In this document: piece by piece, positions 14,957 through 23,963 of the stretch
How the letters are laid out: each line of letters opens with the position of its first letter
Numbering within the stretch: position 1 is the first letter of the stretch
Source of the DNA: Micromonospora sp. BL4
GTDB lineage: Bacteria; Actinomycetota; Actinomycetes; Mycobacteriales; Micromonosporaceae
Assembly: GCF_003667505.1 (NCBI RefSeq)
Contig: NZ_RCVJ01000136.1
Span: 1 to 64,000 of the forward strand
Direction of reading: 5' to 3'
DNA length: 64,000 nt
The notes under the pieces: model-generated
What the model was told of the DNA's origin: nothing
Databases searched by the model: none
The model's input: the letters and a program-made list of their open reading frames with translations, nothing else
Made by a program: the position numbers and the translations under genes

Positions 14957-17353
14957 CTAGTGGCGCAGCAACCGCCACGTCGGCAGCACGCTCGCCACCA
15001 CCGCGAGCAGCAGGCACAGGCCGACCACCCCGCCGATCACCGACCAGGGCACGGCGAGGTCCACCGGCACGCCGACCTGCTCGGCGAGGCCGGCGCGGAT
15101 GCTCAGCAGACCCGCGAACGCCACGCTCCCGCCGAGTAGCGCGCCGATCAGCACCACCAGGGCGGACTCGGCCGTGACCAGCCAGAGGACCTGCCGTCGG
15201 GTCGCGCCGGCCAGCCGGATCAGCCGCAGGTCGGCCGCCCGGCCGGCGGCAGCCAGCAACAGCGTGTTGGCCACCGCGATGGCCCCGTAGCCGGCGGACA
15301 CACCGATCAGCAGCAGCGTGAACAGCCAGACGAGGCGGTCCTCGGCGGCGTCCGCCTCGGCCGCCCAGGTGGCGACGTCGACGATCCGCGCGCCGACCGG
15401 CGGATCGATCCGGTCGCGGACGTACACCGTGGAGGTCAGCGCCGACGGGTCGTGCGTTCGCACCACGGCCCGGGGCACGAGCAGGTCGCCGGGGAGCGAG
15501 TCGTCGGTGACCACGGCCACGACGCGCAGCGGCACCAACGTCCCGTCGGCGAAGACCAGCTCGTACGCCTCGGATGGCAGCAGGTTCGTCGAGGCGGTGA
15601 CCACCACCGTGTCCTCGCCACGTAGGTCGTTCAGGGAGCCGGCGACGACGGTGAGCGCCCGGTTCGCGGCGGCGAAGCCCGCCGGGTCCACACCGAGCGC
15701 GGTCAGTGGCCGGTTCTCCGGCAGCGTTCCGGGGTCGGTGCGGAAGACCGTGGTCGGCAGGAGGGCGGTGCCACCGGCCGCGGCAACGGCCTGGTCCGAC
15801 AGACCGGGTCCCCCGTCGGGCACGACGATCCAGCCGGCGTTCACGTTGTCCGCCCGGCCTGCCGCGTACGCGGCGGTGGTGGTGCGCACCATCCCGGACA
15901 CCAGCACCGCGAACGCGACCGTGAGCAGCACCGGCGCGGCGAGGGACGCGGTCCGCCGGGTGGCGGTCAACGCGCCACCCCGGACCAGCATCCCGATCGC
16001 CCCACCGGGCCGTCGCACCGGAGACCGCAGCAACCGCACGACCGGCCCGACCACCGCCGGGGCGAGCACGGTGGCACCGGCCACCAGGGCCATCACCGCG
16101 TAGAGGGCGTACTGCGCGGCGACCCGGGCTTCGTCGGCGGTCGCCGTACCGACGCTGAGCGCGGCCCCCACCGCGACGAGAAACGCCCCGGTGGCGACCC
16201 GCAGCCGCCCGATCGGTCGCTGCTCCACCGCGGCCTCGCGCAGCGCCTCCAACGGGCGGACCCGGGCCGCTCGGCGGGACGCCGACCAGACGGCCAGCAG
16301 AGCGATCACCGGCCCGGCGACGAGCGAGACCGCGACCGGCCAGAAGGCGTAGCGGACCGCGAAGGTCGCCGGCTCGAAGCCGACGTCGACCAGCAGTCGA
16401 CCCAACCCCGGGGCGAGTGCCGCGCCGACCAACAGGCCGACGAGCCCGGCCGAGGCGCCGACGGCGAGCGCCTCGGCGTACACCATGCGGCGGACCTGGC
16501 GTCCGGTGGCGCCCACGGCGCGCAGCAGGCCCAGCTCGCGACGGCGTTGCGCGATGGTGAACGCGAAGGTGGAGGCGACCACGAACACCGTGACGAAGCC
16601 GGCGAGGGCCGCCGTGGCGGTGAGCACCTGCATGCCGATCCAGCGGGTACGGGCGTCACCGCGCGGCTCCAGCGCGCCGCGTTCGTCGCCGGTCAGCACC
16701 TGTCCATCGCCGCCGACGACACCGCGAGCCGCCACGGCGACCCGTTCCGGGTCGGCGCCGGGCGCGAGCAGCAGACCGATGGCCCGGACGCCGGGCGCGA
16801 GCACGGCGGCGACCTCGTCCGCGACGTAGACGCCGGGCGCGTCGACCAGACCGCTGACGGTGTACGGCTCCGGACCCGCCGCCGTGAGAAGGGTGACCGG
16901 CACGCCGGTCCGCAGCCCGAGCGCACGGTCGACGACCACCTCGCCGGCCTTGCGGGGCGGCTCGCCGGCCGTGCGGCGCAGTCCACCCAGCTGGGCGCTG
17001 GACCAGCCGTGGCCCTGGTGGGCGTCCTCCCGTCGGGCATCAGCGGCCGAAGGACGGTCGCCGACGAGCGGCTGGGCGTAGAAGGTCCGGTCCGGAACCG
17101 CCGCCGCGACGCCCGGCAGACCGGCCAGCCTGCTGGTGAGCTCCGCCGCCGCGGTGGCGGACCAGGGTCGGGTCGGCACGAAGGAGTCAGCCTCCGTACC
17201 CGCCTCCGGACTCTGCACCACCACCGCCGCCTGCGCCAGCCGGTCCGGGACCTGCGGACGCCCGGAGGCGAGCAGCAGGGTGGCCGTCGCGACCAGCGCG
17301 ACCCCGATGGCGACGGCCACGAACGCGCTGGCCGAACGCCGGATGCTCAGCAC
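14957..17353 (-). CDS. FtsX-like ABC transporter permease
   Basis: A 798-residue permease with two FtsX domains. A membrane span near residues 10-30 is followed by a large extracellular domain and a three-helix FtsX block starting TVFVVASTFAFTIAQRRRELGLLRAVGAT (signature RRELGLLRAVGAT). A second block near the C-terminus has TRRQVLWLVTAESALV. This is the usual layout of actinobacterial MacB-like permeases with about 800 residues, which act in lipoprotein or peptide extraction and stress resistance. Its ATG overlaps the last 7 bp of the ATPase gene. The divergent kinase-regulator pair at 18302-20139 probably controls it. Confidence 0.92.
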   Translation of the reverse strand: MLSIRRSASAFVAVAIGVALVATATLLLASGRPQVPDRLAQAAVVVQSPEAGTEADSFVPTRPWSATAAAELTSRLAGLPGVAAAVPDRTFYAQPLVGDRPSAADARREDAHQGHGWSSAQLGGLRRTAGEPPRKAGEVVVDRALGLRTGVPVTLLTAAGPEPYTVSGLVDAPGVYVADEVAAVLAPGVRAIGLLLAPGADPERVAVAARGVVGGDGQVLTGDERGALEPRGDARTRWIGMQVLTATAALAGFVTVFVVASTFAFTIAQRRRELGLLRAVGATGRQVRRMVYAEALAVGASAGLVGLLVGAALAPGLGRLLVDVGFEPATFAVRYAFWPVAVSLVAGPVIALLAVWSASRRAARVRPLEALREAAVEQRPIGRLRVATGAFLVAVGAALSVGTATADEARVAAQYALYAVMALVAGATVLAPAVVGPVVRLLRSPVRRPGGAIGMLVRGGALTATRRTASLAAPVLLTVAFAVLVSGMVRTTTAAYAAGRADNVNAGWIVVPDGGPGLSDQAVAAAGGTALLPTTVFRTDPGTLPENRPLTALGVDPAGFAAANRALTVVAGSLNDLRGEDTVVVTASTNLLPSEAYELVFADGTLVPLRVVAVVTDDSLPGDLLVPRAVVRTHDPSALTSTVYVRDRIDPPVGARIVDVATWAAEADAAEDRLVWLFTLLLIGVSAGYGAIAVANTLLLAAAGRAADLRLIRLAGATRRQVLWLVTAESALVVLIGALLGGSVAFAGLLSIRAGLAEQVGVPVDLAVPWSVIGGVVGLCLLLAVVASVLPTWRLLRH

Positions 17354-18132
17354 GACAGCCCCTCGGTGGTCTCCGCGGCGTGCCGGGACGCGCCCACGGG
17401 ATCCGCCTCACGCTCGGCGATCCGGGCGGCGACGGCAGCGGCGGTGATCCCGCCGGTCAACTCGTCGACGACGCGGCCGTCGGCGAGCAGGAGGACCCGA
17501 TCGGCGTACGCGGCGGCGCTGGGATCGTGGGTCACCATCACGACGGTCTGCCCGTGGTCGTCGACGAGCGCGCGCAGCAGCCGGAGCACCTGCCGCGACG
17601 CCGCGCTGTCCAGTGCCCCGGTCGGCTCGTCGGCGAAGAGCACCGCCGGACGGGTGATCAACGCTCGGGCCACGGCGACGCGCTGCTGCTCGCCACCGGA
17701 CAGCTCACTCGGCCGGTGTCCGGCCCGGTCGGCCAGTCCGACGGCGTCGAGCGCGGCGGCGACGTCCCGGGCCGGTGGGCGGCGGCCGGCCAGGCGCAAG
17801 GGCAACTCGACGTTCTGCGCGGCGGTCAGCGTGGACACCAGGTTGAACGCCTGGAACACGAAGCCGACGCAATCGCGCCGCAGTCGGGTCAGCTCGTCCT
17901 CGCCGAGGTCGTTCAGACGGATGCCGTCGATCGTGACGATCCCCTCGGTCGGGCTGTCCAGCCCGGCCGCGCAGTGCAGCAGCGTGGACTTTCCCGAGCC
18001 GGAGGGGCCCATCACCGCCGTGAAGGTGCCGCTCGCGAAGCTGGTCGTCACACCGTCGAGCGCCGTCACCGGCCGATCCCGGGTGCCGTACACCGCTCGT
18101 ACCCCCGTCAAGGTCACCGTGTCTGTGGTCAT
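17347..18132 (-). CDS. ABC transporter ATP-binding protein (LolD/MacB type)
   Basis: A 261-residue ATPase of the MacB/LolD group. It shows the Walker A GPSGSGKST, the Q-loop FQAFNLV, the signature LSGGEQQRVAVARAL, and the Walker B VLFADEPTGALD, where the 'DEPTGALD' form marks the MacB/BceA branch. The ATG at 18130-18132 is used here. A GTG three codons upstream (18141) has a slightly better placed GGAG and is an equally possible start. The downstream permease gene overlaps it by 7 bp. Confidence 0.93.
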   Translation of the reverse strand: MTTDTVTLTGVRAVYGTRDRPVTALDGVTTSFASGTFTAVMGPSGSGKSTLLHCAAGLDSPTEGIVTIDGIRLNDLGEDELTRLRRDCVGFVFQAFNLVSTLTAAQNVELPLRLAGRRPPARDVAAALDAVGLADRAGHRPSELSGGEQQRVAVARALITRPAVLFADEPTGALDSAASRQVLRLLRALVDDHGQTVVMVTHDPSAAAYADRVLLLADGRVVDELTGGITAAAVAARIAEREADPVGASRHAAETTEGLSC

Positions 18133-18301
18133 GGCCGTCACGGTGCCGGCTCCGGCAGGTGTCGCGCGTCGTGCCAGCACGGACACTTTCCGGCCCGCCC
18201 GTGGGCGGAGTCCGCGGGCGACCGGTGACCAGGCGTCGTACCCGAGGATGACGGCCCACGGGTGGACGCCCCCACCGCGGCTGGCCGATACCGTTTGTCG
18301 G

Positions 18302-19459
18302 GTGATCGCTCTCCTGCTGTCCCGGCGACTGCGGCCGATGGATCTGTACATCCTGGACGCCGTCCTGGCCGTGGCGGTCGGCGGGCTGCTCTGCCCGTAC
18401 GCGGCGCTCGAGTCGCCGCTGCACGGTGGCGTACGCGAACCGCTCTGGGTGTCCGTGCTCGTCGGAATGACTCTCGGGCTGCCGTTGGCCGTCCGGCGAC
18501 GGTGGCCGGTCTCGGTCGCCGTCGTGATCAGCTCGATCAGCACCGTTGCCCTGGTCACCGGCGTGATTCCCAACTTCGCGGCTGCCGCGCCGGCGTTCGC
18601 CATCGGCCTTTCCTTCTACACGGTGGCCGTGTCGACGGCCACGCGCCGATCGATGATCTGCGCCGCCGGTTGTCTCGCTCTGGTGAGCGTCGCGCTGGTG
18701 CTGACCGCGGGTGACCTCTGGTCGCGGACCGGGGCGGTCGCCTACGCCGCCGTCATGATCGCGCCAGCCTGGCTGATCGGCTGGCTGATCCGGGAGCGAC
18801 GCGCTCTCGCCGCCCGGCAGGGCGAGCATCTGATCCGCCAGGCCACCACCGAGGAGCGGCTGCGGGTGGCCCGGGAGCTGCACGACGTGGTGGCGCACAC
18901 GTTGAGTCTCATCGTGGTGAAGGCGGCCGTCGCCAACCACGTCGCCGAGGCCGACCCCCGCGAGGCGGGCGCCGCGCTGCGGGTGATCGAGGAGACCGGC
19001 CGGACCGCGCTGACCGACATCCGCCGGGTGCTCGGCGTGCTGCGGGAGGAGACCTCGTACGCGCCGGCGCCCGGGTTGGACGAGCTGCCCGGGCTGGCCG
19101 AACGGGCGACCATCGGCGGCGTCGACGTCCGGCTGGACATCCGGCGGGAGGAACCGGACGGCGCGGTCCCGGAGTCGGTGGGCCTCGCCGTGTACCGGAT
19201 CGTGCAGGAGGCGGTGACCAACGTGGTGAAGCACGCGGCGCCCGCCGCCTGCCGGGCGACCGTGACCGTCACGCCCGGTGAGGTACGGGTGGAGGTGATC
19301 GACGACGGTCGGCGGCCGATCGGGGTGATCGGGGAGGGGCACGGGCTCGTCGGCATGCGCGAGCGGGTGGCGGTGCACGGCGGCGACTTCCGCGCCGGGC
19401 CACGTGCCGGCGGTGGTTTCGCGGTGACGGCGCGGCTGCCCTACCGGGTCGCCGCATGA
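18302..19459 (+). CDS. DesK/NarL-type sensor histidine kinase
   Basis: A 385-residue HisKA_3 kinase. The N-terminal part has about five membrane spans and no extracellular sensor domain. The phosphoacceptor is His194 in VARELHDVVAHTLS, and the HATPase domain has IVQEAVTNVVKHA and the loop GHGLVGMRERV. The GTG at 18302 is chosen because the family starts a few residues before the first membrane span. It overlaps the regulator gene by 4 bp. It lies divergent from the ATPase-permease operon (169 bp between), the typical arrangement of an actinobacterial antibiotic- or stress-sensing export module. Confidence 0.93.
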   Translation: MIALLLSRRLRPMDLYILDAVLAVAVGGLLCPYAALESPLHGGVREPLWVSVLVGMTLGLPLAVRRRWPVSVAVVISSISTVALVTGVIPNFAAAAPAFAIGLSFYTVAVSTATRRSMICAAGCLALVSVALVLTAGDLWSRTGAVAYAAVMIAPAWLIGWLIRERRALAARQGEHLIRQATTEERLRVARELHDVVAHTLSLIVVKAAVANHVAEADPREAGAALRVIEETGRTALTDIRRVLGVLREETSYAPAPGLDELPGLAERATIGGVDVRLDIRREEPDGAVPESVGLAVYRIVQEAVTNVVKHAAPAACRATVTVTPGEVRVEVIDDGRRPIGVIGEGHGLVGMRERVAVHGGDFRAGPRAGGGFAVTARLPYRVAA

Positions 19460-20139
19460 TCCGGGTGCTGATCGCCGACGACCAGGCGCTGCTGCGCGGC
19501 AGCTTCCGACTGCTGGTGGACCTGGCGCCCGACTGCACCACCGTGGGTGAGGCGGGCACCGGCGTGGAAGCCGTCGCGCTGACCGCCGAGCATCGGCCGG
19601 ACGTGGTGCTGATGGACGTACGCATGCCGGAGATGGACGGCATCGAGGCGACCCGGCGGATCTGCGCCGACCCGGCGATGGCGGCCACCCGGGTGCTCAT
19701 CCTGACCACCTTCGACCTCGACGAGTACGTCTACGGCGGACTCCGGGCCGGCGCCAGCGGCTTCCTGCTCAAGGACACCCCACCGGCGGAGCTGCTGACC
19801 GGCATCCGGGTGGTCGCCGCCGGTGAGGGGCTGCTCGCGCCGACGGTGACCCGCCGGCTGATCGACGAGTTCGCCCGGCGGCCGGAGCCGGCCCGACCGC
19901 TGCCGCGCCGGCTGGACGGGGTGACCGAACGGGAACGGGAGGTGCTCGCGTTGATCGCCCGGGGCCTGTCCAACGCCGAGCTGGCCGCGCACCTCACCCT
20001 CAGCCCGGCCACCGTGAAGACACACGTGGGGCGGCTGCTGACCAAGCTGGCGGTACGCGACCGCGCGCAGCTCGTCATCGTCGCCTACGAGACCGGCCTG
20101 GTGGGTCCGGGCGGACCGGGTCCGGTCGGCCTACGCTGA
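19456..20139 (+). CDS. NarL/LuxR-family response regulator
   Basis: A 227-residue regulator, translationally coupled to the kinase (ATGA overlap). The receiver has ADDQ at residues 7-10 and the phosphoacceptor Asp54 in VVLMDVRMP. The C-terminal LuxR domain carries VTEREREVLALIARGLSNAE and the recognition helix SPATVKTHVGRLL. It is the partner of the kinase at 18302 and probably activates the divergent FtsX-type ABC operon. Confidence 0.94.
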   Translation: MIRVLIADDQALLRGSFRLLVDLAPDCTTVGEAGTGVEAVALTAEHRPDVVLMDVRMPEMDGIEATRRICADPAMAATRVLILTTFDLDEYVYGGLRAGASGFLLKDTPPAELLTGIRVVAAGEGLLAPTVTRRLIDEFARRPEPARPLPRRLDGVTEREREVLALIARGLSNAELAAHLTLSPATVKTHVGRLLTKLAVRDRAQLVIVAYETGLVGPGGPGPVGLR

Positions 20140-20170
20140 CCTGGTCGGCCCGGTGATCGAGGAGGACCCC

Positions 20171-20710
20171 ATGACCCGGTACGTCGCCCTGCTGCGCGGG
20201 GTCAACGTCGGCTCCACCCGGCTCGCGATGGCCGACCTGCGCCGCCTCGTCACCGATCTCGGGCACGAGGACGCCCGGACGTACCTGCAGAGCGGCAACG
20301 TGGTGTTCGGCAGCACCGTGCGCGACGCCGAGAAGCTGGCCGGCGGTATCGAGCGGGCGCTCGCCGACGAGCTGGGGCTGAGCGTGCCGGTGCTGGTGCG
20401 CAGCGCCCGGGAGCTGGCCGCGGTGGCCGGCGGCAACCCGTACGCCGAGCGGGAGGACGACCCGACGAGGCTGCTGGTGGCCTTCCTCGCCACCGCCCCG
20501 AAGCGGTCCACTGTGGACGCCCTCACCGTGCCCGGCGGCGAGAACGTGGCGTTCACGGTGACCGGTCGGGAGGTTTACCTGCACTTTCCCGAGGGCGGCT
20601 ACGGGCGGTCGAAGTTCACCAACGCGTACCTGGAGAAGAAGTTGGACGTGGTGGCCACCACCCGGAACTGGAAGTCGGTGCGCGCCCTGGCGGAGTTGGC
20701 CGCCGGCTGA
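20171..20710 (+). CDS. DUF1697 family protein
   Basis: A 179-residue protein of the DUF1697 family, recognised by its start MTRYVALLRGVNVG, the DARTYLQSGNVVF segment near residues 38-50 and the end YGRSKFTNAYLEKKL with TRNWKSVRAL. Length is standard for the family. The function is not known; a ferredoxin-like fold has been described for members. GAGGAGG lies 5 nt before the chosen ATG. It follows the response regulator by 31 bp and may be read through from it. Confidence 0.92.
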   Translation: MTRYVALLRGVNVGSTRLAMADLRRLVTDLGHEDARTYLQSGNVVFGSTVRDAEKLAGGIERALADELGLSVPVLVRSARELAAVAGGNPYAEREDDPTRLLVAFLATAPKRSTVDALTVPGGENVAFTVTGREVYLHFPEGGYGRSKFTNAYLEKKLDVVATTRNWKSVRALAELAAG

Positions 20711-20757
20711 CCCGGCGGGGGTCGCGACGCCCGGGCCGCGACCGCCGCCGAGGCCGG

Positions 20758-21735
20758 TCAGAAGTGGTACGCGGTCTCGTACTCGGGCACCAGCACCCGG
20801 CTGCGCGGCGAGATCCTGCGCACCGCCGCGATCATGTCGTCCAGCCGGACGCGGTCGGCCGGTGCGACGGGCGGCGGGTTCCGCAGCTCGGTCTCGAAGT
20901 TGTCCCAGTGCACCGGCACCACGACCTTCGGGTAGTCCAGGCCGGCCAGCAGCCGGGGCAGGTAGTCGCCGGTGGTGGTGGCGCTCTGCATGGCCACCAT
21001 GGCCACGTCCGGCGCCAGGCCGGTGAGGTTCCGCTCGGCGACGTCGCTGGCCCCGGTGAAGTAGACCGACGGCCCGCCGTCGACCCGCAGCAGGTAGCCC
21101 AGGGTGTCCCCCTCCGGCAGGTCCGCGATGGTCGCCGGCCGCGGCGGCGGGCTCACCCGCACACCGGGAAAGGCCACCGAGTACGAGGGGTTGCGGCTGT
21201 GCAGGGAGCCGACCACCTCGATCGTGTGATCGCCGAAGTCCAGCACCTCTCCGCCCTTCACGGGGCTGAGCTGCGTCGACGGCATCCCGTAGGCCAACCC
21301 CAGGTGGTACGCGGTCAGCGTGCCGAACACCCGCGCGCCGGTGCGGCCGGCGATGTACGGCACGTCCATGAAGTGGTCCCAGTGGGTGTGCGTGACCAGC
21401 ACCGTCGCGGCCCGGTCGACGCGCGGGTCGATCACGTCGGTGCGCACGGTCAACCCGGCGGCCGGGTTGAACGGGCCGGTGAACAGGCCGGTGTCGATCC
21501 GGCTGAGGTACGGGTCGACCAGCACGGTCCGGTCCCTGATGTCGACGCGCCAGCCGGCCGTGCCCCACCAGCGGAAGCTGACCGCTCCGGCGCGACGGGT
21601 GGCCGGTGCGGAGGCGGCGGCCGTCGGCGCGGCGTGGGCCGGGGTGGCGGAGGTAGCGGCGAGGCCACCGGCGGAGACCAGGGCGGTGGTGGCGGCGGCG
21701 TCGCGCAGGAAGCGACGACGGTCGAGACTGGGCAT
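20758..21735 (-). CDS. Tat-exported UlaG-like metallo-hydrolase
   Basis: A 325-residue metallo-beta-lactamase-fold enzyme. A twin-arginine signal (RRRFLRDAA, then a hydrophobic stretch and AHAAP cleavage region) marks it for export folded. The metal-binding motif HTHWDH is at about residues 115-120, with a further His in GSLHS and Asp in the FTGASD segment. The domain resembles the UlaG/'L-ascorbate-6-phosphate lactonase' branch. GGGGAG lies about 10 nt upstream of the ATG. It is convergent with DUF1697 and separated by 47 bp. The substrate is unknown. Confidence 0.88.
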   Translation of the reverse strand: MPSLDRRRFLRDAAATTALVSAGGLAATSATPAHAAPTAAASAPATRRAGAVSFRWWGTAGWRVDIRDRTVLVDPYLSRIDTGLFTGPFNPAAGLTVRTDVIDPRVDRAATVLVTHTHWDHFMDVPYIAGRTGARVFGTLTAYHLGLAYGMPSTQLSPVKGGEVLDFGDHTIEVVGSLHSRNPSYSVAFPGVRVSPPPRPATIADLPEGDTLGYLLRVDGGPSVYFTGASDVAERNLTGLAPDVAMVAMQSATTTGDYLPRLLAGLDYPKVVVPVHWDNFETELRNPPPVAPADRVRLDDMIAAVRRISPRSRVLVPEYETAYHF

Positions 21736-21889
21736 GACGGATCTACTCCCCGTGGTCGGGCGGTTGGTCGATCCGAGCCAACCAGCGCCACCTCGCCCAA
21801 GTCCAAGATCCAAGACCGTTCGCTCCGATACCGATCCGCATATCGGGCCGGCTCAGGGCCCGTGTGCCGCCGCTCGGACGGGCGGAAAA

Positions 21890-22804
21890 TCAGTCGGCGC
21901 GCAGCGCCTCGACGGCCGTGCGAGCCGCCTGCCCCATCGCCAGGTCCACGTCGATCCGGCGCGGGGCCAGCCGGTCGGCACGGGCGAAGATGGCGATGGC
22001 GTACCGGCCGCCGTCGGGATACTCGGCGACGCCGGCCTCCAGGTGCAGGCCGGGCAGGGTGCCGGTCTTTCCGGACACCCGGACGCCGGGCGGGAACCCA
22101 GCGGCCAGCCGGGTCCAGAAGATCTGCCGGGCCATCCAGGTGCGGACCATCGCGCAGGCCGCCGCCGGCCCGGCCTCGTCGCGCCAGATCAGGGTGAGCA
22201 GCCGGGTGATCTCCCGGGCCGTGCTGGACGTGGTGCGCGCGGGGTCGAACACCCGCATCGCCCGGACCCGGTCGACCGGCAACGTGGGGAAGATCCGGGC
22301 GAACTCCGCCTCGGTCCGCGCGCCCACGTCGGCGAGCATCGCCTCGACCAGGTCCCGGGGGCCGCCGAGCACGCGGGTACGCGTCAGCCCCAGCTCGGCG
22401 GCGAGCATCGGCAGCAGGTCCGGGCCGACCCGGCGCAGCAGCAGGTCGGCGGCGGTGTTGTCGCTGACCGACATGGCGAAGTACGCGAGGTCCCGCAGCG
22501 ACACCTCGGCGTCGTCGGTGCAGCCGGCCAGCCCCCACCCGCCGAGCCGGTCGGCGGCGGTGACCAGGATCCGCTCGGTCGGGTCCAGCTGACCGGCGAC
22601 GACCTGCCGGGCGAACTCCAGCACCAGAAGGATCTTGAAGATCGAGGCGATCACCACCTGCTCGTCGGCGCGCACCCCGACCTCCGGACCGCCGCCCGCC
22701 GGGTCGTCGGCGGTCAGGTCCACGGCGTCCAGGTCGACGGCGTGCAGGCTGCCGGTGACCGCGGCCCCGGCGAAGATGGCCTCGATGCGCTCCCCCACGT
22801 CCAC
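21890..22804 (-). CDS. class A beta-lactamase-fold serine hydrolase
   Basis: A 304-residue protein of the class A beta-lactamase family. The nucleophile motif is S54-I-F-K57, the second is S114-D-N116, and the third K246-T-G248. An ExxLN motif for the deacylating Glu is not clear, so it may be a poor beta-lactamase or a D,D-peptidase-like enzyme. No signal peptide is evident, which is unusual for an enzyme acting on the wall or on external drugs. The GTG at 22804 is one of two possible starts (the other 6 nt on). It is transcribed divergently from a LysR regulator only 52 bp away. Confidence 0.85.
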   Translation of the reverse strand: MDVGERIEAIFAGAAVTGSLHAVDLDAVDLTADDPAGGGPEVGVRADEQVVIASIFKILLVLEFARQVVAGQLDPTERILVTAADRLGGWGLAGCTDDAEVSLRDLAYFAMSVSDNTAADLLLRRVGPDLLPMLAAELGLTRTRVLGGPRDLVEAMLADVGARTEAEFARIFPTLPVDRVRAMRVFDPARTTSSTAREITRLLTLIWRDEAGPAAACAMVRTWMARQIFWTRLAAGFPPGVRVSGKTGTLPGLHLEAGVAEYPDGGRYAIAIFARADRLAPRRIDVDLAMGQAARTAVEALRAD

Positions 22805-22856
22805 CCCGGCACGGTATCCAGCAGCACGATGCCGGCGCTGGCGTAGGGTCCCGGCC
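22805..22856. promoter_or_regulatory. divergent control region, beta-lactamase-like gene and LysR gene
   Basis: A 52-bp spacer between start codons must hold both promoters and the LysR site. I can see no clean inverted T-N11-A site. The compact layout is the classic ampR-ampC form. Confidence 0.4.
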
Positions 22857-23822
22857 GTGGACCTGCTCCGACACCTGCGGCACTTCGTGGTGGTCGCCCA
22901 CGAGCTGCACTTCGGGCGGGCCGCGGAGCTGCTCGGGATGGCCCAGCCGCCGCTGAGCCAGTCGATCCAGCGGCTCGAACGGGAGCTGACGGTCGAGCTG
23001 TTCGACCGGTCCCGCCGCCAGGTGCGCCTCACCACCGCCGGTGAGCTGCTGCTCGGCGAGGCGGAAGAGCTGCTCGCCGGGGAGGGTCGGCTCCGCAGCC
23101 TGATGGGACAGGTCCGGGCGGGCGAGCTGGGCGTCCTGCGGGCCGGTGTGCCGCCGGAGACGCCGGCGGTGACGCTGCGCGCTATGCTGGACGGGCTCAC
23201 CGCCCGCGCTCCCGGCCTGGACGTGGAACTGCACGAGCTGACCAGCAGCGAGCAGGTGCGGATGCTCACCGAACGCACCCTGGACGTGGGGCTGGTGCAC
23301 CACCCGGTCGCGGCGGACGGGCTGCGCTTCGGCGCCCCGGTCGACGTACCCCTGGGGGTGCTGCTGCCGCGCACCTCGCCGCTGGCCCGCGACCGGGAGG
23401 TGGCGCTCGCCGCGCTGGCCGGCCTCGACCTGGTGGCCGCGCCCCGGGCCACGGCGCCGCGCTGGCACGACCACCTGCTGGACGTGTGCCGCCGGCACGG
23501 CTGGCGGCCGGCGCGGGTCCGGCCGGCCCGCAACCCGGAGTTCCTCTTCGGCCTGGTGCTGGCCGGCGGCGCGGCGGCCGTCGAGCCGGCGACGGTGGCC
23601 CGCCGGGAACCCCGGATCGCCTGGCGGCCGATCGCCGGCGCGCCGCTGGCAAAGCGCACCTCGGCGGCCTGGCCGGACCGGTCCGCGCACCCGGCGGCGC
23701 CGATGTTCGGGCAGCTCGCCGCCGAGGTGCTGGCCGGTGCCGAGCCCGCGCCGATCGCGCCCGGCACCCCGTCGGCGCCCGCCGCGCGACCTTGGCCGGT
23801 GCTCTTCGACACGACCGGGTGA
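22857..23822 (+). CDS. LysR family transcriptional regulator
   Basis: A 321-residue LysR-type regulator. The N-terminal winged helix-turn-helix is FVVVAHELHFGRAAELLGMAQ, with PPLSQSIQRLERELTVELFDR as recognition helix and wing (two adjoining segments near residues 9-52). A substrate-binding domain with the GELGVLRAGVPP start follows. Its GTG start at 22857 gives the usual number of residues before the HTH. Divergent orientation from the serine-hydrolase gene suggests that it controls that gene in response to a small effector. The end is Pro/Ala-rich. Confidence 0.93.
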   Translation: MDLLRHLRHFVVVAHELHFGRAAELLGMAQPPLSQSIQRLERELTVELFDRSRRQVRLTTAGELLLGEAEELLAGEGRLRSLMGQVRAGELGVLRAGVPPETPAVTLRAMLDGLTARAPGLDVELHELTSSEQVRMLTERTLDVGLVHHPVAADGLRFGAPVDVPLGVLLPRTSPLARDREVALAALAGLDLVAAPRATAPRWHDHLLDVCRRHGWRPARVRPARNPEFLFGLVLAGGAAAVEPATVARREPRIAWRPIAGAPLAKRTSAAWPDRSAHPAAPMFGQLAAEVLAGAEPAPIAPGTPSAPAARPWPVLFDTTG

Positions 23823-23963
23823 AGCGGCCCGCACGCCACGTTGCGCTCGTCACTTCGGATCCGGCGGTGAAACCACCACCCGCTCGGGTAGGGATAACAG
23901 GTGGCACGGGTGGACGTGATCTCGCGCCCGGGTGCCTCGAACGAAAGACGCGAAGGAGCCGCA

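Noticed and set aside
11901-15017. A very long minus-strand open frame (over 1000 codons) across the SOUL, permease and membrane-protein genes
   Set aside because: It is antisense or out of frame to well-supported genes, is extremely Arg/Gly/Ala/Pro-rich, and is the usual by-product of high GC content.
23888-23901. Partial match to the I-SceI site (TAGGGATAACAGG)
   Set aside because: Only 13-14 of 18 bases match, and the site is in a promoter region where TATAA-like sequences occur by chance.
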